DNA of 64,000 nucleotides from Myxococcales bacterium. GTDB lineage: Bacteria; Myxococcota_A; Polyangia; Polyangiales; Ga0077539. The notes beneath the pieces are model-generated. The model made no database searches. It saw nothing but the letters and a program-made list of their open reading frames with translations, and was not told where the DNA came from. The first letter of the stretch is position 1, and every line of letters starts with the position of its first letter. The stretch is taken from the NCBI GenBank assembly GCA_030652255.1, contig JAUSAZ010000047.1, forward strand, positions 88,017 through 152,016, written 5' to 3'. This document shows positions 33,813-41,244 of this stretch, one piece after another. The translations under genes and the position numbers were made by a program.

Positions 33813-34733
33813 ATGGGGCTCATCTTCGACGGCGCGAACCCGGTGCTGCCCGCGGCGGGCGGCGGTGGCGCCGGCGGCGTCCCCGCCCCCTCGCGCCTCG
33901 CCACCGACGGCGCGCTTCCCGCGGCCTCGGCGGCCCTCGCCGGGAGCTGCGCCTACGCCGAGGACAGCCGCCGCACCTACCTCTGCCGTCAGACCGGCGC
34001 CGCGTCCTACGGCTGGTGCGACGTGGCCTCAGGCGAGTTCACCGCGCGTGTCGGGCCCGCGTCGGGCAACGGCACCGTGCGCGGGCTCACATGGTCGCCC
34101 GGCGTGGCGGTGTGGGGACAGTCGGGGCGCACGATTGCGTTCGGCTGGGAGTCGATCTCCGTGGCGAGCGTGAGCATCCGCACGATCGTCCACCAGATCA
34201 ACGACTCCTCCACGCGCGGCTGGCTCATCGCCATGAACACGGCCGACCTCACGCTCTATTATTGGGACGGCGGCGTCGGTCGAACCGCCGTCCTCGCCGC
34301 GAGCCTCACCGCGGGGCCGCACACCGCAGCCATCGCATGGGTGACCGCCACGGACCTCCACGTCTCGGTGGACGGCGGCGCGGCGACGACGGTGACCCTC
34401 ACCGGGTCGCCCGCCGCGAGCGGTGCGGACGCCGCTGGGCTGCTCACGCACCCGGTCAACTCGATCTACGACGGCGCGGCGGAGCGCGTCGCGTTCTTCC
34501 GCGCCTGGGGCTCCGCGCTCTCCGACGCCACGCTGGCGATCGTGAGCGCCTCGCCGTCGGGCTACCGCCCCGGCGATGACGGCGGCGTGGCCGTCGTGTG
34601 GGGCTGGGACGCTGTGCGCGACCCGCGCGACGCCCGCACGCACACGATCTGGGGCTCGGCCGCGGGGTCGGGCTCGACGGCGATCCGCGCGACCGTGGAC
34701 ACGCCGACGACGCTGCCGTGGGTGGCGCCGTGA
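33813..34733 (+). CDS. Lectin-like (concanavalin A/LamG fold) tail protein
   Basis: 306 residues. A Gly/Ala-rich N-terminus precedes a domain (about 75 to 245) with the LamG-like pattern: RTIAFGWESISVASVSIRTI, GWLIAMNTADLTLYYWDGGV, AAIAWVTATDLHVSVDGGAA and a terminal RVAFFRAWGSALSDATLAIV. Such domains bind glycans, so this may be the receptor-binding part of the virion. The stop overlaps the next GTG. Confidence 0.65.
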   Translation: MGLIFDGANPVLPAAGGGGAGGVPAPSRLATDGALPAASAALAGSCAYAEDSRRTYLCRQTGAASYGWCDVASGEFTARVGPASGNGTVRGLTWSPGVAVWGQSGRTIAFGWESISVASVSIRTIVHQINDSSTRGWLIAMNTADLTLYYWDGGVGRTAVLAASLTAGPHTAAIAWVTATDLHVSVDGGAATTVTLTGSPAASGADAAGLLTHPVNSIYDGAAERVAFFRAWGSALSDATLAIVSASPSGYRPGDDGGVAVVWGWDAVRDPRDARTHTIWGSAAGSGSTAIRATVDTPTTLPWVAP

Positions 34734-35170
34734 CCGACCCCGATATCTCCCAGCGCATCAGCGCCGAGCAGCTCCACGCGCAGCGGCTCACGTCGCTGGA
34801 GGCCGCGACGGCGAAGGCCACCGCGGACATCACCATCCTCGACCGCCACCGCGAGCGCATGGAGACCCGGTGGGCGCTCGTCGCGGCGTTTGCGGGCGTC
34901 GTCGCCGGGCTCGCGGGCACCGGCCTCTACTCGGCGAGCACCACGCGCGACATCGCCCGCGACAGCGCGGCGCGCATCACGGTGGTCGAGCGCACCACCG
35001 CGGAGATCGCGAGCGACGCCCGCACCTCGTCGGCCGACATGCGCTCGACGCATGACGCGATCGTCCGCCTCCAGGTCGGCGTCGACGGGCTCGTGCACCG
35101 CGTCGAAGAGCTCACCAGCGAGCTGCACGCGCGCGACGCCGCCGCCCGCCTCCCCCCGCCCCACCGCTGA
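34730..35170 (+). CDS. Membrane-anchored coiled-coil protein, holin-region
   Basis: 146 residues from a GTG overlapping the previous stop. A leading coiled coil (1 to 45), one membrane segment (about 46 to 66; ALVAAFAGVVAGLAGTGLYS) and a second coiled coil (70 to 135; SSADMRSTHDAIVRLQVGVD) are visible. Haemolysin-XhlA-like holin partners have this layout. It starts the lysis/accessory block. Confidence 0.55.
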   Translation: MTDPDISQRISAEQLHAQRLTSLEAATAKATADITILDRHRERMETRWALVAAFAGVVAGLAGTGLYSASTTRDIARDSAARITVVERTTAEIASDARTSSADMRSTHDAIVRLQVGVDGLVHRVEELTSELHARDAAARLPPPHR

Positions 35171-35245
35171 CCCCTGCGGGGGTCTGCCTCGATCTGCCAC
35201 ACGCCTCGCTCACCTACGCGGCACCGGCCGCGGAAAGGCCTCGTC

Positions 35246-35920
35246 ATGTCCCGAGAGACCATCGCCTCCGTCCTCGTCGTCCTGCTCCCGCTCTTCCTCA
35301 CTGCCCTCGCGGCGCTGGCCGCGTGGGGCACCCGCGCCATCACCCGGTGGGTGAAGGACCGCCGCGTCGCGCTCGCGCTGGAGGTGCTCGCCAACGGCGC
35401 CGCCGCCATCGTCGCCGACCTCGCGCAGCACGTCGTCGCCAACCTGAAGGACCCCGCGAAGCCCGGCACGTGGTCGGAGGTCGCCGCGGCCACCGTGCGC
35501 GTGCGCGCCGTCGAGCGCGTGAAGCAGCTCTACCCCCAGGCCGTCGCCCTCGCGCGGGAAGCCCTCGCCGCCCCGGACCGCATCGACGAGCTGCTCGGCA
35601 CCGTCGTCGAGCGCGCCGTGGTCGACCTCAAGGCCAAGGCCCCTGCGCAGCTTCCCGCGCGCCTCCCGTCGCGCCCGCTCGCCGTGACGCTGGGCGACGA
35701 GGTGGAGCTCGGCCGCCCGACCGTGGCGCCCCCGCAGCCCATCGAGCCCGCGGCCTACGACCCCACGCAGACCCTCACCGTCGACGTGACCGAGGAGGTG
35801 CGGGAGGCCGCGCGGCGCCGCGGCGAGGGCGGCAACGCCCGCCTCGTGACCCTGCTGGTCCTCTTCGCCGCGCTCGGGCTCGCCGCGCTCTTCGGCCTGC
35901 CGCTCCTGCTGCCGCACTGA
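35246..35920 (+). CDS. Holin-like protein with two membrane segments
   Basis: 224 residues. An N-terminal membrane helix (about 8 to 30; VLVVLLPLFLTALAALAAWG) is followed by a helical domain (40 to 110) like that of LLH-type phage holins, then a Pro-rich linker and a second membrane segment at the C-terminus (LVTLLVLFAALGLAALFGLP). LLH holins have only the first helix, so the tail is unusual. Holins permeabilise the inner membrane to release the lysin. Confidence 0.6.
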   Translation: MSRETIASVLVVLLPLFLTALAALAAWGTRAITRWVKDRRVALALEVLANGAAAIVADLAQHVVANLKDPAKPGTWSEVAAATVRVRAVERVKQLYPQAVALAREALAAPDRIDELLGTVVERAVVDLKAKAPAQLPARLPSRPLAVTLGDEVELGRPTVAPPQPIEPAAYDPTQTLTVDVTEEVREAARRRGEGGNARLVTLLVLFAALGLAALFGLPLLLPH

Positions 35921-36007
35921 CTCGGCGCGCCATCCCAGCTGTCCCCGCGGCGCGTCACGTCGGCGCGCTGCTCGATCACCACCCGTCCGCTCCATCGAGG
36001 TCCATCC

Positions 36008-36610
36008 GTGAACATCTCCCGCTCCCGCTTCCCCGCCTTCGCCCTCCTCGTCGTCGCGCTCGCCCTCCCCGCACCCGGCTGCCACCCGAGCCCGGTGCCC
36101 GACGACGGCGGCCACGTCACGCCGTCGGGCGTGCTCGCCGTGATCGACACCGTCGCCACGGTGCTCGACGTGGTGCTCCCGTTCCTGCGCCCGCTGCTCC
36201 AGCGGGAGGTGCCGGACGGCGCCCCGAAGTTCGCGGTGATGGTCTCGCTCACCGCCTTCGAGACCGCCGGCAACGCGTGGCAGGCCGGGCACTCGACCTG
36301 GGCCGCACGCGGGGGCGACGCGTGCGCCTCCTTCGCCCTTTCCGGGGCGCTGACCGAGGCGGGTCGCCAGCTCGCGCGGGACCTCGGCCGCGCGGGCATC
36401 GGCTGGGGCCCCGACCTCGAGGCGCTGCTCACCAGCCTCGGCCGCCTCGGCGACCGCCAGGCGGGCGCGTGCGCCGTCGACGGGGGCGCGCTCACCGCCT
36501 CGTCCCGCGTGGGCGACGCGATCCGCATGGACTTCGAGCTCATCGAGCAGCGCGCCCGGACCCGGGGCGTGTCGCTGCGGCCGCTGCCCGCGATCGAGCG
36601 CCAGCGGTGA
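36008..36610 (+). CDS. Phage lipoprotein, lysis/accessory region
   Basis: 200 residues from a GTG at 36008. The signal peptide has a basic start (NISRSR), a hydrophobic core (FALLVVALALPAPGC) and a lipobox with Cys25. The mature part is helical (SGVLAVIDTVATVLDVVLPF) and contains a Cys pair (ACASF, GACAV). It could be the outer-membrane partner of a spanin or an exclusion lipoprotein, but it is longer than typical Rz1. The stop overlaps the next gene. Confidence 0.62.
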   Translation: MNISRSRFPAFALLVVALALPAPGCHPSPVPDDGGHVTPSGVLAVIDTVATVLDVVLPFLRPLLQREVPDGAPKFAVMVSLTAFETAGNAWQAGHSTWAARGGDACASFALSGALTEAGRQLARDLGRAGIGWGPDLEALLTSLGRLGDRQAGACAVDGGALTASSRVGDAIRMDFELIEQRARTRGVSLRPLPAIERQR

Positions 36611-37053
36611 GCGAGGCGGCCGAGACCCTCGCGGCGGAGGACCTCGGGCCCGCCCTCCTCCGCCGCGAGCCCCACTTCCACGAGCTGCTGCGCATCCGCG
36701 CGCGGTGGCTCTCCGCCCGCTACTACGGCGGCGCCGTCTTCCTCGTGGGGAGCGCCGTCACCTCGGACGATCCGCGCGACGTCGACCTCGTGGTGGTGAT
36801 CCCCGAAGCGCTCTTCCTCGCGTCGTACGGCGACGAGGGCGAGACCTTCGAGACCTTCCGCTGCGGGCCCCACCACCCGACCCCGCCCGCCATCTGGCGG
36901 CGCTGGGCGCGGGACGTCGCGCGGCAGGGCGCCGAGCTCACGTCCGAGCTCCGCCGCGCCATCGACTTCAAGGTGCAGTCCGACCGCGACGCGGCCACGA
37001 TTCTCGACCGCCCGCGGCACCTGCTCTGCCACGTCGCCGGGGGGCGCTGGTGA
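36607..37053 (+). CDS. Predicted minimal nucleotidyltransferase (MNT-like)
   Basis: 148 residues from a GTG overlapping the lipoprotein stop. Residues 43 to 65 (GAVFLVGSAVTSDDPRDVDL) carry the nucleotidyltransferase signature: Gly48-Ser49 followed by Asp58-x-Asp60 on the next strand. A third acidic residue is probably in IDFKVQSDRD near 120. The family transfers nucleotides to proteins, RNA or small molecules; the target is unknown. It lies among lysis genes, where it has no obvious structural duty, so it may be an accessory effector. Confidence 0.65.
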   Translation: MSEAAETLAAEDLGPALLRREPHFHELLRIRARWLSARYYGGAVFLVGSAVTSDDPRDVDLVVVIPEALFLASYGDEGETFETFRCGPHHPTPPAIWRRWARDVARQGAELTSELRRAIDFKVQSDRDAATILDRPRHLLCHVAGGRW

Positions 37054-37385
37054 CCGCCATCGACCTCCGCCGCGCGGTGCCGCTGCGCGTCGTCGACGCC
37101 GACGCCATCGACGGCCCGGACTCCCTGCCCGGCGACGCGGTGCCCACCGAGCGCGACGGCGGCGTGCCCGCGGGCTTCATCTTCCGCTGCCCGGGCTGCG
37201 GCGCGCAGGCGTGCCTTGGGCTCGCGCCGCGGCTCGACCAGGCGCCCGCGTGGAACGTCACCGCGGGCGACCCGCGCACCGGCGCCGGCCTCTCGCTCAC
37301 CCCGTCGATCCACCACACCACCGCCCTCGGCGGCTGCGGCTGGCACGGATACCTGCGCGTCGGGGTCTTCACGCCGCTCGGATGA
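37050..37385 (+). CDS. DUF6527-like zinc-binding protein
   Basis: 111 residues from a GTG overlapping the upstream stop. The motif FRCPGCGAQACLGLAP, then SLTPSI and CGWHGYLRVG, matches the pattern of DUF6527 proteins found in phages next to accessory and lysis genes, with Cys/His positions that probably bind zinc. Function unknown. The stop overlaps an ATG of a 21-codon reading frame (37382-37447) of doubtful meaning. Confidence 0.6.
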   Translation: MTAIDLRRAVPLRVVDADAIDGPDSLPGDAVPTERDGGVPAGFIFRCPGCGAQACLGLAPRLDQAPAWNVTAGDPRTGAGLSLTPSIHHTTALGGCGWHGYLRVGVFTPLG

Positions 37386-37454
37386 ACAGCACCGCCTTCC
37401 GCGCGAACACGCGCCGCCCCTGCATGAACAGAACGCCCCTGGAGTGAACACCCG

Positions 37455-38249
37455 ATGAACCGACCGCACTACGGCTACACCCCGCGCCCCGCGAGCGACC
37501 CGCACATGGGCGTCGCGTACCGCGCGAGCGGCTCCACCCCGCCGGTCTCCCCCGGCACCGTCCTCGACCTGCGCCCGCTCGCGCCGCCGATGCGCGACCA
37601 GTCGACGCAGGGCGCGTGCACCGGCTTCGCCGGCCGCAACGCCGTGCGCGGGCTGATGGAGGCCGCGAAGCGCGACGGCCTCTGGCGCGGCGAGGACTTC
37701 GACCCGGCCCCGGGCGCGATCTACGCCGAGTCGCTCTACCTCGACGGCGCCCTCGGCCGTGACCAGGGCACCACGCTCGCGCGCATGGCCGAGGTGCTCT
37801 CGACGCGCGGCATCCCGCGCGAGGACCGCGCGCCCTACGACGTGCACGCCTACCAGCGACGCCCACGCGTCGACGTGTGGACCGAGCACATGCTCATCAA
37901 CCGCACGCCGCTGCGGCACGACCTCGACGACCTGCGCGCGGCCCTCGCCGACGGCTGCCCCGTGGCGGTCGGGATCCCCTGCTACACGGGCGAGCGGGGC
38001 ATCGCGAGCGGCCGGGCGTACGAGTACGGCGCCATCGAGATGCCCTCGACGGCCGACGACCTCGACGGCTGGCACGCCGTCACGATCTGGGGCCACGACC
38101 CGCACGCGGGCGACGACGAGGGCGGCCTGCTCTGGGTGCTGCAGTCCTGGGACGGGTGGGCGCCCCGCACGGGCGGGATGGGGACGATCCCGGCGAAGTA
38201 CGTCGTGCAGCTCGCCAACGAGCTCATCGCGTTCGGGGCGGTGCGCTGA
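37455..38249 (+). CDS. Papain-like (C1-type) cysteine protease
   Basis: 264 residues. The papain fold is shown by DQSTQGACTGFA with the nucleophile Cys55, a central YAESLYLDG helix, GWHAVTIWGHD with His207, and QSWDGWAP at 230. In papain-type enzymes the last motif is NSW; here the active-site Asn is replaced by Gln230. No signal peptide is visible. Phage members of this group lie near lysis genes and are thought to act on host or virion proteins; activity with Gln is not proven. Confidence 0.8.
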   Translation: MNRPHYGYTPRPASDPHMGVAYRASGSTPPVSPGTVLDLRPLAPPMRDQSTQGACTGFAGRNAVRGLMEAAKRDGLWRGEDFDPAPGAIYAESLYLDGALGRDQGTTLARMAEVLSTRGIPREDRAPYDVHAYQRRPRVDVWTEHMLINRTPLRHDLDDLRAALADGCPVAVGIPCYTGERGIASGRAYEYGAIEMPSTADDLDGWHAVTIWGHDPHAGDDEGGLLWVLQSWDGWAPRTGGMGTIPAKYVVQLANELIAFGAVR

Positions 38250-39109
38250 TGGGCCTCGTCTCCGTACGCGCCTTCGGCCGATCCACCACGGTCGACGCCG
38301 ACTTCGCGCCCATCCTCGCGCGCGCCGAGGCCGTGCTGCGCGAGCAGTACGCCGACGTGATGCGGGCGCTCCCGGTGGGCGTCGAGCGCCCCACCTTCGA
38401 GGCCTGGCACGGGGTGCGGCGCGTCGGCGGCCACCGGAAGGGCCGTGGCTGGCACGGGAAGGGGCAGGCCCTCGACCTCAACTACACGGAGAACCCCTAC
38501 ATCGCGACGCGCAACGGACGGAGCTTCGGGGGCGAGGCGCTCGCCCGCGGGATGGGCCTGCGCCGCCCGGCCGTCGAGGTCTACGACCGGGCGTGCATGG
38601 CCCGCTGGGGCCGCCCGGCGGACGTCACCGGGCGCAAGCGCGACGAGAGCACCGGCGACGCCTGGGACCGCTTCGACGCGGTCTCGACGGCCCTCATGGC
38701 GCGCTTCGGTTCCTACTTCCACGCCGACGCGAAGCTCATCGAGCGGCGCCCGGTGGAGAAGTTCGCCACGGCGCCCCGCGAGGCCTTCGCGGTGATGGTC
38801 GACCACGACGAGCTCGCGGTGCCGCTGGACGTCGTGCCCCTCGAGGTCCTGCGCGACTTCGAGGCGGTGCGGATCCCCATGGTGGTGAACAACCCAGCGC
38901 CGCGGCCCCCGGTGACGCGCAACCCCGCCCGGGGCTTCATGGACCTGCCGCGGCACACCGTCGTCGCGCTCTGCGACCTCGGCGGCCAGCTGCTGCGCTG
39001 GGGGATGATCGACTTCGGCGACGGCGCGGCGAGCGACCCCGGCGAGCGGGGCGAGAACGGCGACGGGATGCACTTCGACATGGGCACCCGGGCGAGGGCG
39101 CGGGCGTGA
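38249..39109 (+). CDS. M15-like peptidase, probable endolysin
   Basis: 286 residues; ATG shares a base with the protease stop (TGATG). The zinc site of M15/VanY-type peptidoglycan peptidases is suggested by RGWHGKGQALDLNY (His69, Asp76) and GDGMHFDMG (His near 275), with PAVEVYDRACMARWG between. These enzymes cut peptide bonds in murein. The middle (about 150 to 230) is longer than in minimal phage M15 enzymes, with a possible second domain. Best candidate for the lysin. Confidence 0.7.
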   Translation: MGLVSVRAFGRSTTVDADFAPILARAEAVLREQYADVMRALPVGVERPTFEAWHGVRRVGGHRKGRGWHGKGQALDLNYTENPYIATRNGRSFGGEALARGMGLRRPAVEVYDRACMARWGRPADVTGRKRDESTGDAWDRFDAVSTALMARFGSYFHADAKLIERRPVEKFATAPREAFAVMVDHDELAVPLDVVPLEVLRDFEAVRIPMVVNNPAPRPPVTRNPARGFMDLPRHTVVALCDLGGQLLRWGMIDFGDGAASDPGERGENGDGMHFDMGTRARARA

Positions 39110-40257
39110 TGGGCGCCCTCGACGTCGCCGAGCAGGCGGTGCAACACGAGCTGCGCAAGAGCGCCCCGCCACGCCGCGCGCTCACCCCCCGCCACGCCTT
39201 CACGCTCTGGTCGGGCGACGGCCTCGTGTCCGCGGTCGAGCACGCCCTGCCGCTCCTGCGCGAGGCGCGGCCCGCGGTGGTCCAGCTCCACGCGGGGCCG
39301 CTGGCCCTCGCCGACCACGCGCGCGCCGCAGCCAGGGCGGTGCGGTCCGCGCTGCCGGGGGTCGCGCTCTGGGTGGGCGTCGCCTGGGACGGGTGGGTCG
39401 ACGAGGCCACCGAGGGGACGGTCGAGCGCCTGCTCGAGCGCGTCTACCTCCCGGCAGCGCGGGTGGCCCTCGGGCTCGGCGCCGAGCTCTTCGTCATCAA
39501 CTCCGAGGCCGCGGGCAAGTTGCACCCGGGCGAGGCGCGCATCCTCGCGTGCGCCGCGATCGACGCGATCCGCGCCGAGTGCCCGGGGCTCGCGCTCGGC
39601 CACACGGCCTACGATCAGCCGCACCACCATCCCGAGGAGCGCGACCGCGGCGGGCGCATCGACGACGACGAGGAGGGCTACCCCTGGTCGGCGTACCTCG
39701 GGGGCGCAGCAGCGCGCGCGGCGGGGGTGCGTCTCCCGCGCACGGGCCCGGTCGACATCGAGCTGCCGCAGCAGTACGCGGCGCCGCCGAAGCCGAAGGA
39801 CCGGCCGCAGCCGATGGCGGGCGTGGGGTCGCTGCAGCGGCGCATCGCGGGCAGCAGGGCCAGCTTCGCCCGCGCGGCCGCGCTCGGGTGGATCGACCCC
39901 GCGGTGCCCGTCCTTGGCTACGTCCAGGCGCACCACGTCGACGCGCGGGACACCGCGTGCGTGGGCGCCTCGCAGCCGCTGGCGCTCTGGGCGGCGCCGA
40001 CGCGCATCGACGCCGACGGGCGCCGGGCGCTGCGGGTGCTCTGCGCAGCCGAGCGGCGCGAGCTCGGGACCGACCCGGGCGAGACCGACTGGCCGGTCAT
40101 CCGGGCATGGGCGCAGGGTCGCGTGGGCGCCGCGGGCGACGGCGCCTGGGGGCCGCGATCGACGGCGGCCGCGGCCACCTGGCTGCGTGCGCGCGGGCTC
40201 GACGGCGACGGGCGCTTCGGCGCGGAGCTGCTCGCGGCGCTCCAGGCGACGCCGTGA
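39109..40257 (+). CDS. TIM-barrel-like protein with peptidoglycan-binding C-terminus
   Basis: 382 residues; ATG shares a base with the lysin stop. Residues about 30 to 290 have the alternating strand/helix pattern of a TIM barrel (VALWVGVAWDGWVDEATEGT, ELFVINSEAAGKL, IELPQQYAAPP). Residues about 340 to 380 resemble a PG_binding_1 repeat (DGAWGPRSTAAAATWLRARG). This suggests a cell-wall glycosidase-like protein, possibly a second lysin or virion hydrolase. Catalytic residues are not clear. Confidence 0.6.
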   Translation: MGALDVAEQAVQHELRKSAPPRRALTPRHAFTLWSGDGLVSAVEHALPLLREARPAVVQLHAGPLALADHARAAARAVRSALPGVALWVGVAWDGWVDEATEGTVERLLERVYLPAARVALGLGAELFVINSEAAGKLHPGEARILACAAIDAIRAECPGLALGHTAYDQPHHHPEERDRGGRIDDDEEGYPWSAYLGGAAARAAGVRLPRTGPVDIELPQQYAAPPKPKDRPQPMAGVGSLQRRIAGSRASFARAAALGWIDPAVPVLGYVQAHHVDARDTACVGASQPLALWAAPTRIDADGRRALRVLCAAERRELGTDPGETDWPVIRAWAQGRVGAAGDGAWGPRSTAAAATWLRARGLDGDGRFGAELLAALQATP

Positions 40258-40364
40258 CGCCCGCCCGGTGGATCGCCCTCGGCGTCGCCGTCGGCGTCGT
40301 GGCCGCCCTCGCAGGCGTCGCTGCGCTGCGCTGGTGGCGCCGTCAGCCCGCGTGGTGGCCGTAG
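40254..40364 (+). CDS. Small membrane protein at end of late operon (36 aa)
   Basis: GTG start overlapping the upstream stop. One hydrophobic helix of about 20 residues (WIALGVAVGVVAALAGVAAL) with a basic, Trp-rich tail (RWWRRQPAWWP). The size and place suit a small holin or antiholin. It is the last gene before the terminator. Confidence 0.55.
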   Translation: MTPARWIALGVAVGVVAALAGVAALRWWRRQPAWWP

Positions 40365-40441
40365 CGGCGACCGCGACGCCAAGCCCGACAACCTCTCCCT
40401 CCTCCCCAACCGCACCGGCGTCTGCCGGACCCGCGGCCCGC

Positions 40442-40470
40442 AGCCCCTCCACCCTCGGGTCGGAGGGGCT
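40442..40470 (+). terminator. Terminator at the end of the late operon
   Basis: AGCCCCTCC (40442-40450) pairs perfectly with GGAGGGGCT (40462-40470) across an 11-base loop, and GTTCTCATTT follows. It lies 78 bases after the last late gene, and its stem is convergent with the small reversed gene at 40498. Confidence 0.75.
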
Positions 40471-40497
40471 GTTCTCATTTCGGGCACGCCGCCGAGG

Positions 40498-40683
40498 TCA
40501 CCCCGTCGCGTCCATGTGCTCGATGCCGACGGCCAGCAGTCGATCGCGCTCGGTGTACCCCAGGAACATCTTCTCCGCGGCGGCGAGGCGCTCCAGGTCG
40601 TGGTCGCTGATGAGCACGTCCCGGGGCTGGACGAGCGCGAGGCCGGTGGTGGGGTGCAGGGCGTCGGGGGAGGGGGAGTGCAT
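40498..40683 (-). CDS. Small hypothetical protein at the prophage edge
   Basis: 61 residues. The sequence (TGLALVQPRDVLISDHDLER, then LAAAEKMFLGYTERDRLLAV) has a well-formed helical pattern and high third-position GC. A GGAGG lies only one base before the ATG, too close for normal use, so initiation is uncertain. It is on the strand opposite the late operon, between its terminator and the attachment site, a common place for lysogenically expressed genes. No family is recognised. Confidence 0.42.
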   Translation of the reverse strand: MHSPSPDALHPTTGLALVQPRDVLISDHDLERLAAAEKMFLGYTERDRLLAVGIEHMDATG

Positions 40684-40796
40684 GCCTCCGACGGGAACAC
40701 CTGTTCAGGTACGATGGCAACCGGGCCGGTCACGGGCGGTGACATTGCCGGGCAGGGGCGGTAGGGGACTGACGCCCCGGTCGCCAAGGGGATTAG

Positions 40797-40815
40797 CGTA
40801 CAGATAACGTACAGA
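40797..40815. repeat. Direct repeats CGTACAGA, possible recombinase arm sites
   Basis: CGTACAGA occurs at 40797-40804 and 40808-40815, spaced 11 bases start to start, about 50 bases inside the tRNA-derived core. Integrase arm-binding sites are short direct repeats at this distance. The role is inferred from position only. Confidence 0.35.
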
Positions 40816-40864
40816 GCGATGGCGGCGACCACTGTGAACATCGATCAAAGCGCACTGCGCGGCA

Positions 40865-40911
40865 GCGGCCTTCTAAGCCGCCGGTTGCGCGTTCGAGTCG
40901 CGCCGGGCGCA
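40865..40911 (+). other. 3' half of tRNA-Arg(UCU): prophage attachment site core
   Basis: The segment folds as the 3' part of a tRNA. The anticodon stem GCGGC/GCCGC (40865-40869 with 40877-40881) encloses CTTCTAA with anticodon TCT at 40872-40874. The T arm GCGCG-TTCGAGT-CGCGC follows (40887-40903), then acceptor strand CGGGCGC and discriminator A (40904-40911). No matching 5' acceptor (GCGCCCG) or D arm lies upstream, so it is a displaced tail, not a gene. The complete tRNA should be at the prophage's other end. Confidence 0.85.
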
Positions 40912-41045
40912 CGGTGTTCTCGGTGGATCGTGGGACAACAACCTCCATCCCACGGAGCGGTTCTGTCCCACGCCCGACCGCACCCACGGTCGGCGCTTGC
41001 GTGAGCTCCACCCGAAGACGTCGCTGGGCTGCCGCTGGTGACCGC

Positions 41046-41234
41046 GCGCCGAGGGAACACCAGGGCATCGGGCGCCGTCTCCCCGAGGTGGGCAAGCTGC
41101 GCGCGCAGCGCCGCGAGGGCCTGCGGGAAGAGCGGCACGCGGCGGGTCTTCCCGTTCTTCGGGGGGCCGTCGTGGGAGCGCTGCACGTGCACCTCGCGGC
41201 GCAGCCCGTCGAAGTCTACCGGCGCAATGGTGAC
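41046..41234 (-). pseudogene. Tyrosine recombinase (integrase) relic
   Basis: About 63 residues on the minus strand (VDFDGLRREVHVQRSHDGP, then PKNGKTRRVPLFPQALAALR and APDALVFPR) match the middle of the catalytic domain of phage-type integrases, including the beta-hairpin Lys (KNGKTRRVPL). The first catalytic Arg, the HxxR box and the Tyr are missing, and there is no start. It lies 135 bases outside the tRNA-derived core, so it is likely the remains of another element that used the same site. The frame stays open by chance on both sides. Confidence 0.8.
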
Positions 41235-41244
41235 CCGGCGCGGG

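Larger units (their letters stand above)
1..40911. mobile_element. Myovirus-type prophage, right portion (left end outside window)
   Basis: The interval is a continuous phage gene order: divergent repressor/Cro pair, replication genes, terminase, portal, protease/scaffold, capsid, neck, sheath, tube, frameshifted tail chaperones, tape measure, baseplate, fibre-like proteins, holin-like genes and lysins. Nearly all genes run rightward with ATGA or GTGA overlaps. The sheath shows a contractile tail. Head genes resemble Mu-like phages (DUF935 portal, Mu T-like capsid), but no Mu-type transposase is seen and the right end abuts a tRNA 3' half, so integration was probably by a tyrosine recombinase encoded left of the window. 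No structural gene is visibly broken, so the prophage may be intact. Confidence 0.93.

Noticed and set aside
32020..33904. Upstream extension of the minus-strand Pro-rich membrane protein into a 904-codon frame
   Set aside because: The extension is antisense to the gpI-like and fibre-like genes. The ATG at 31675 directly precedes the plausible protein.
37382..37447. 21-codon frame starting at the DUF6527-like stop
   Set aside because: Too short, no motif or recognisable feature; could be a leader but cannot be supported.
40845..40911. A complete tRNA-Arg gene
   Set aside because: No 5' acceptor strand or D arm pairs with the clear 3' half; only the displaced tail is present.
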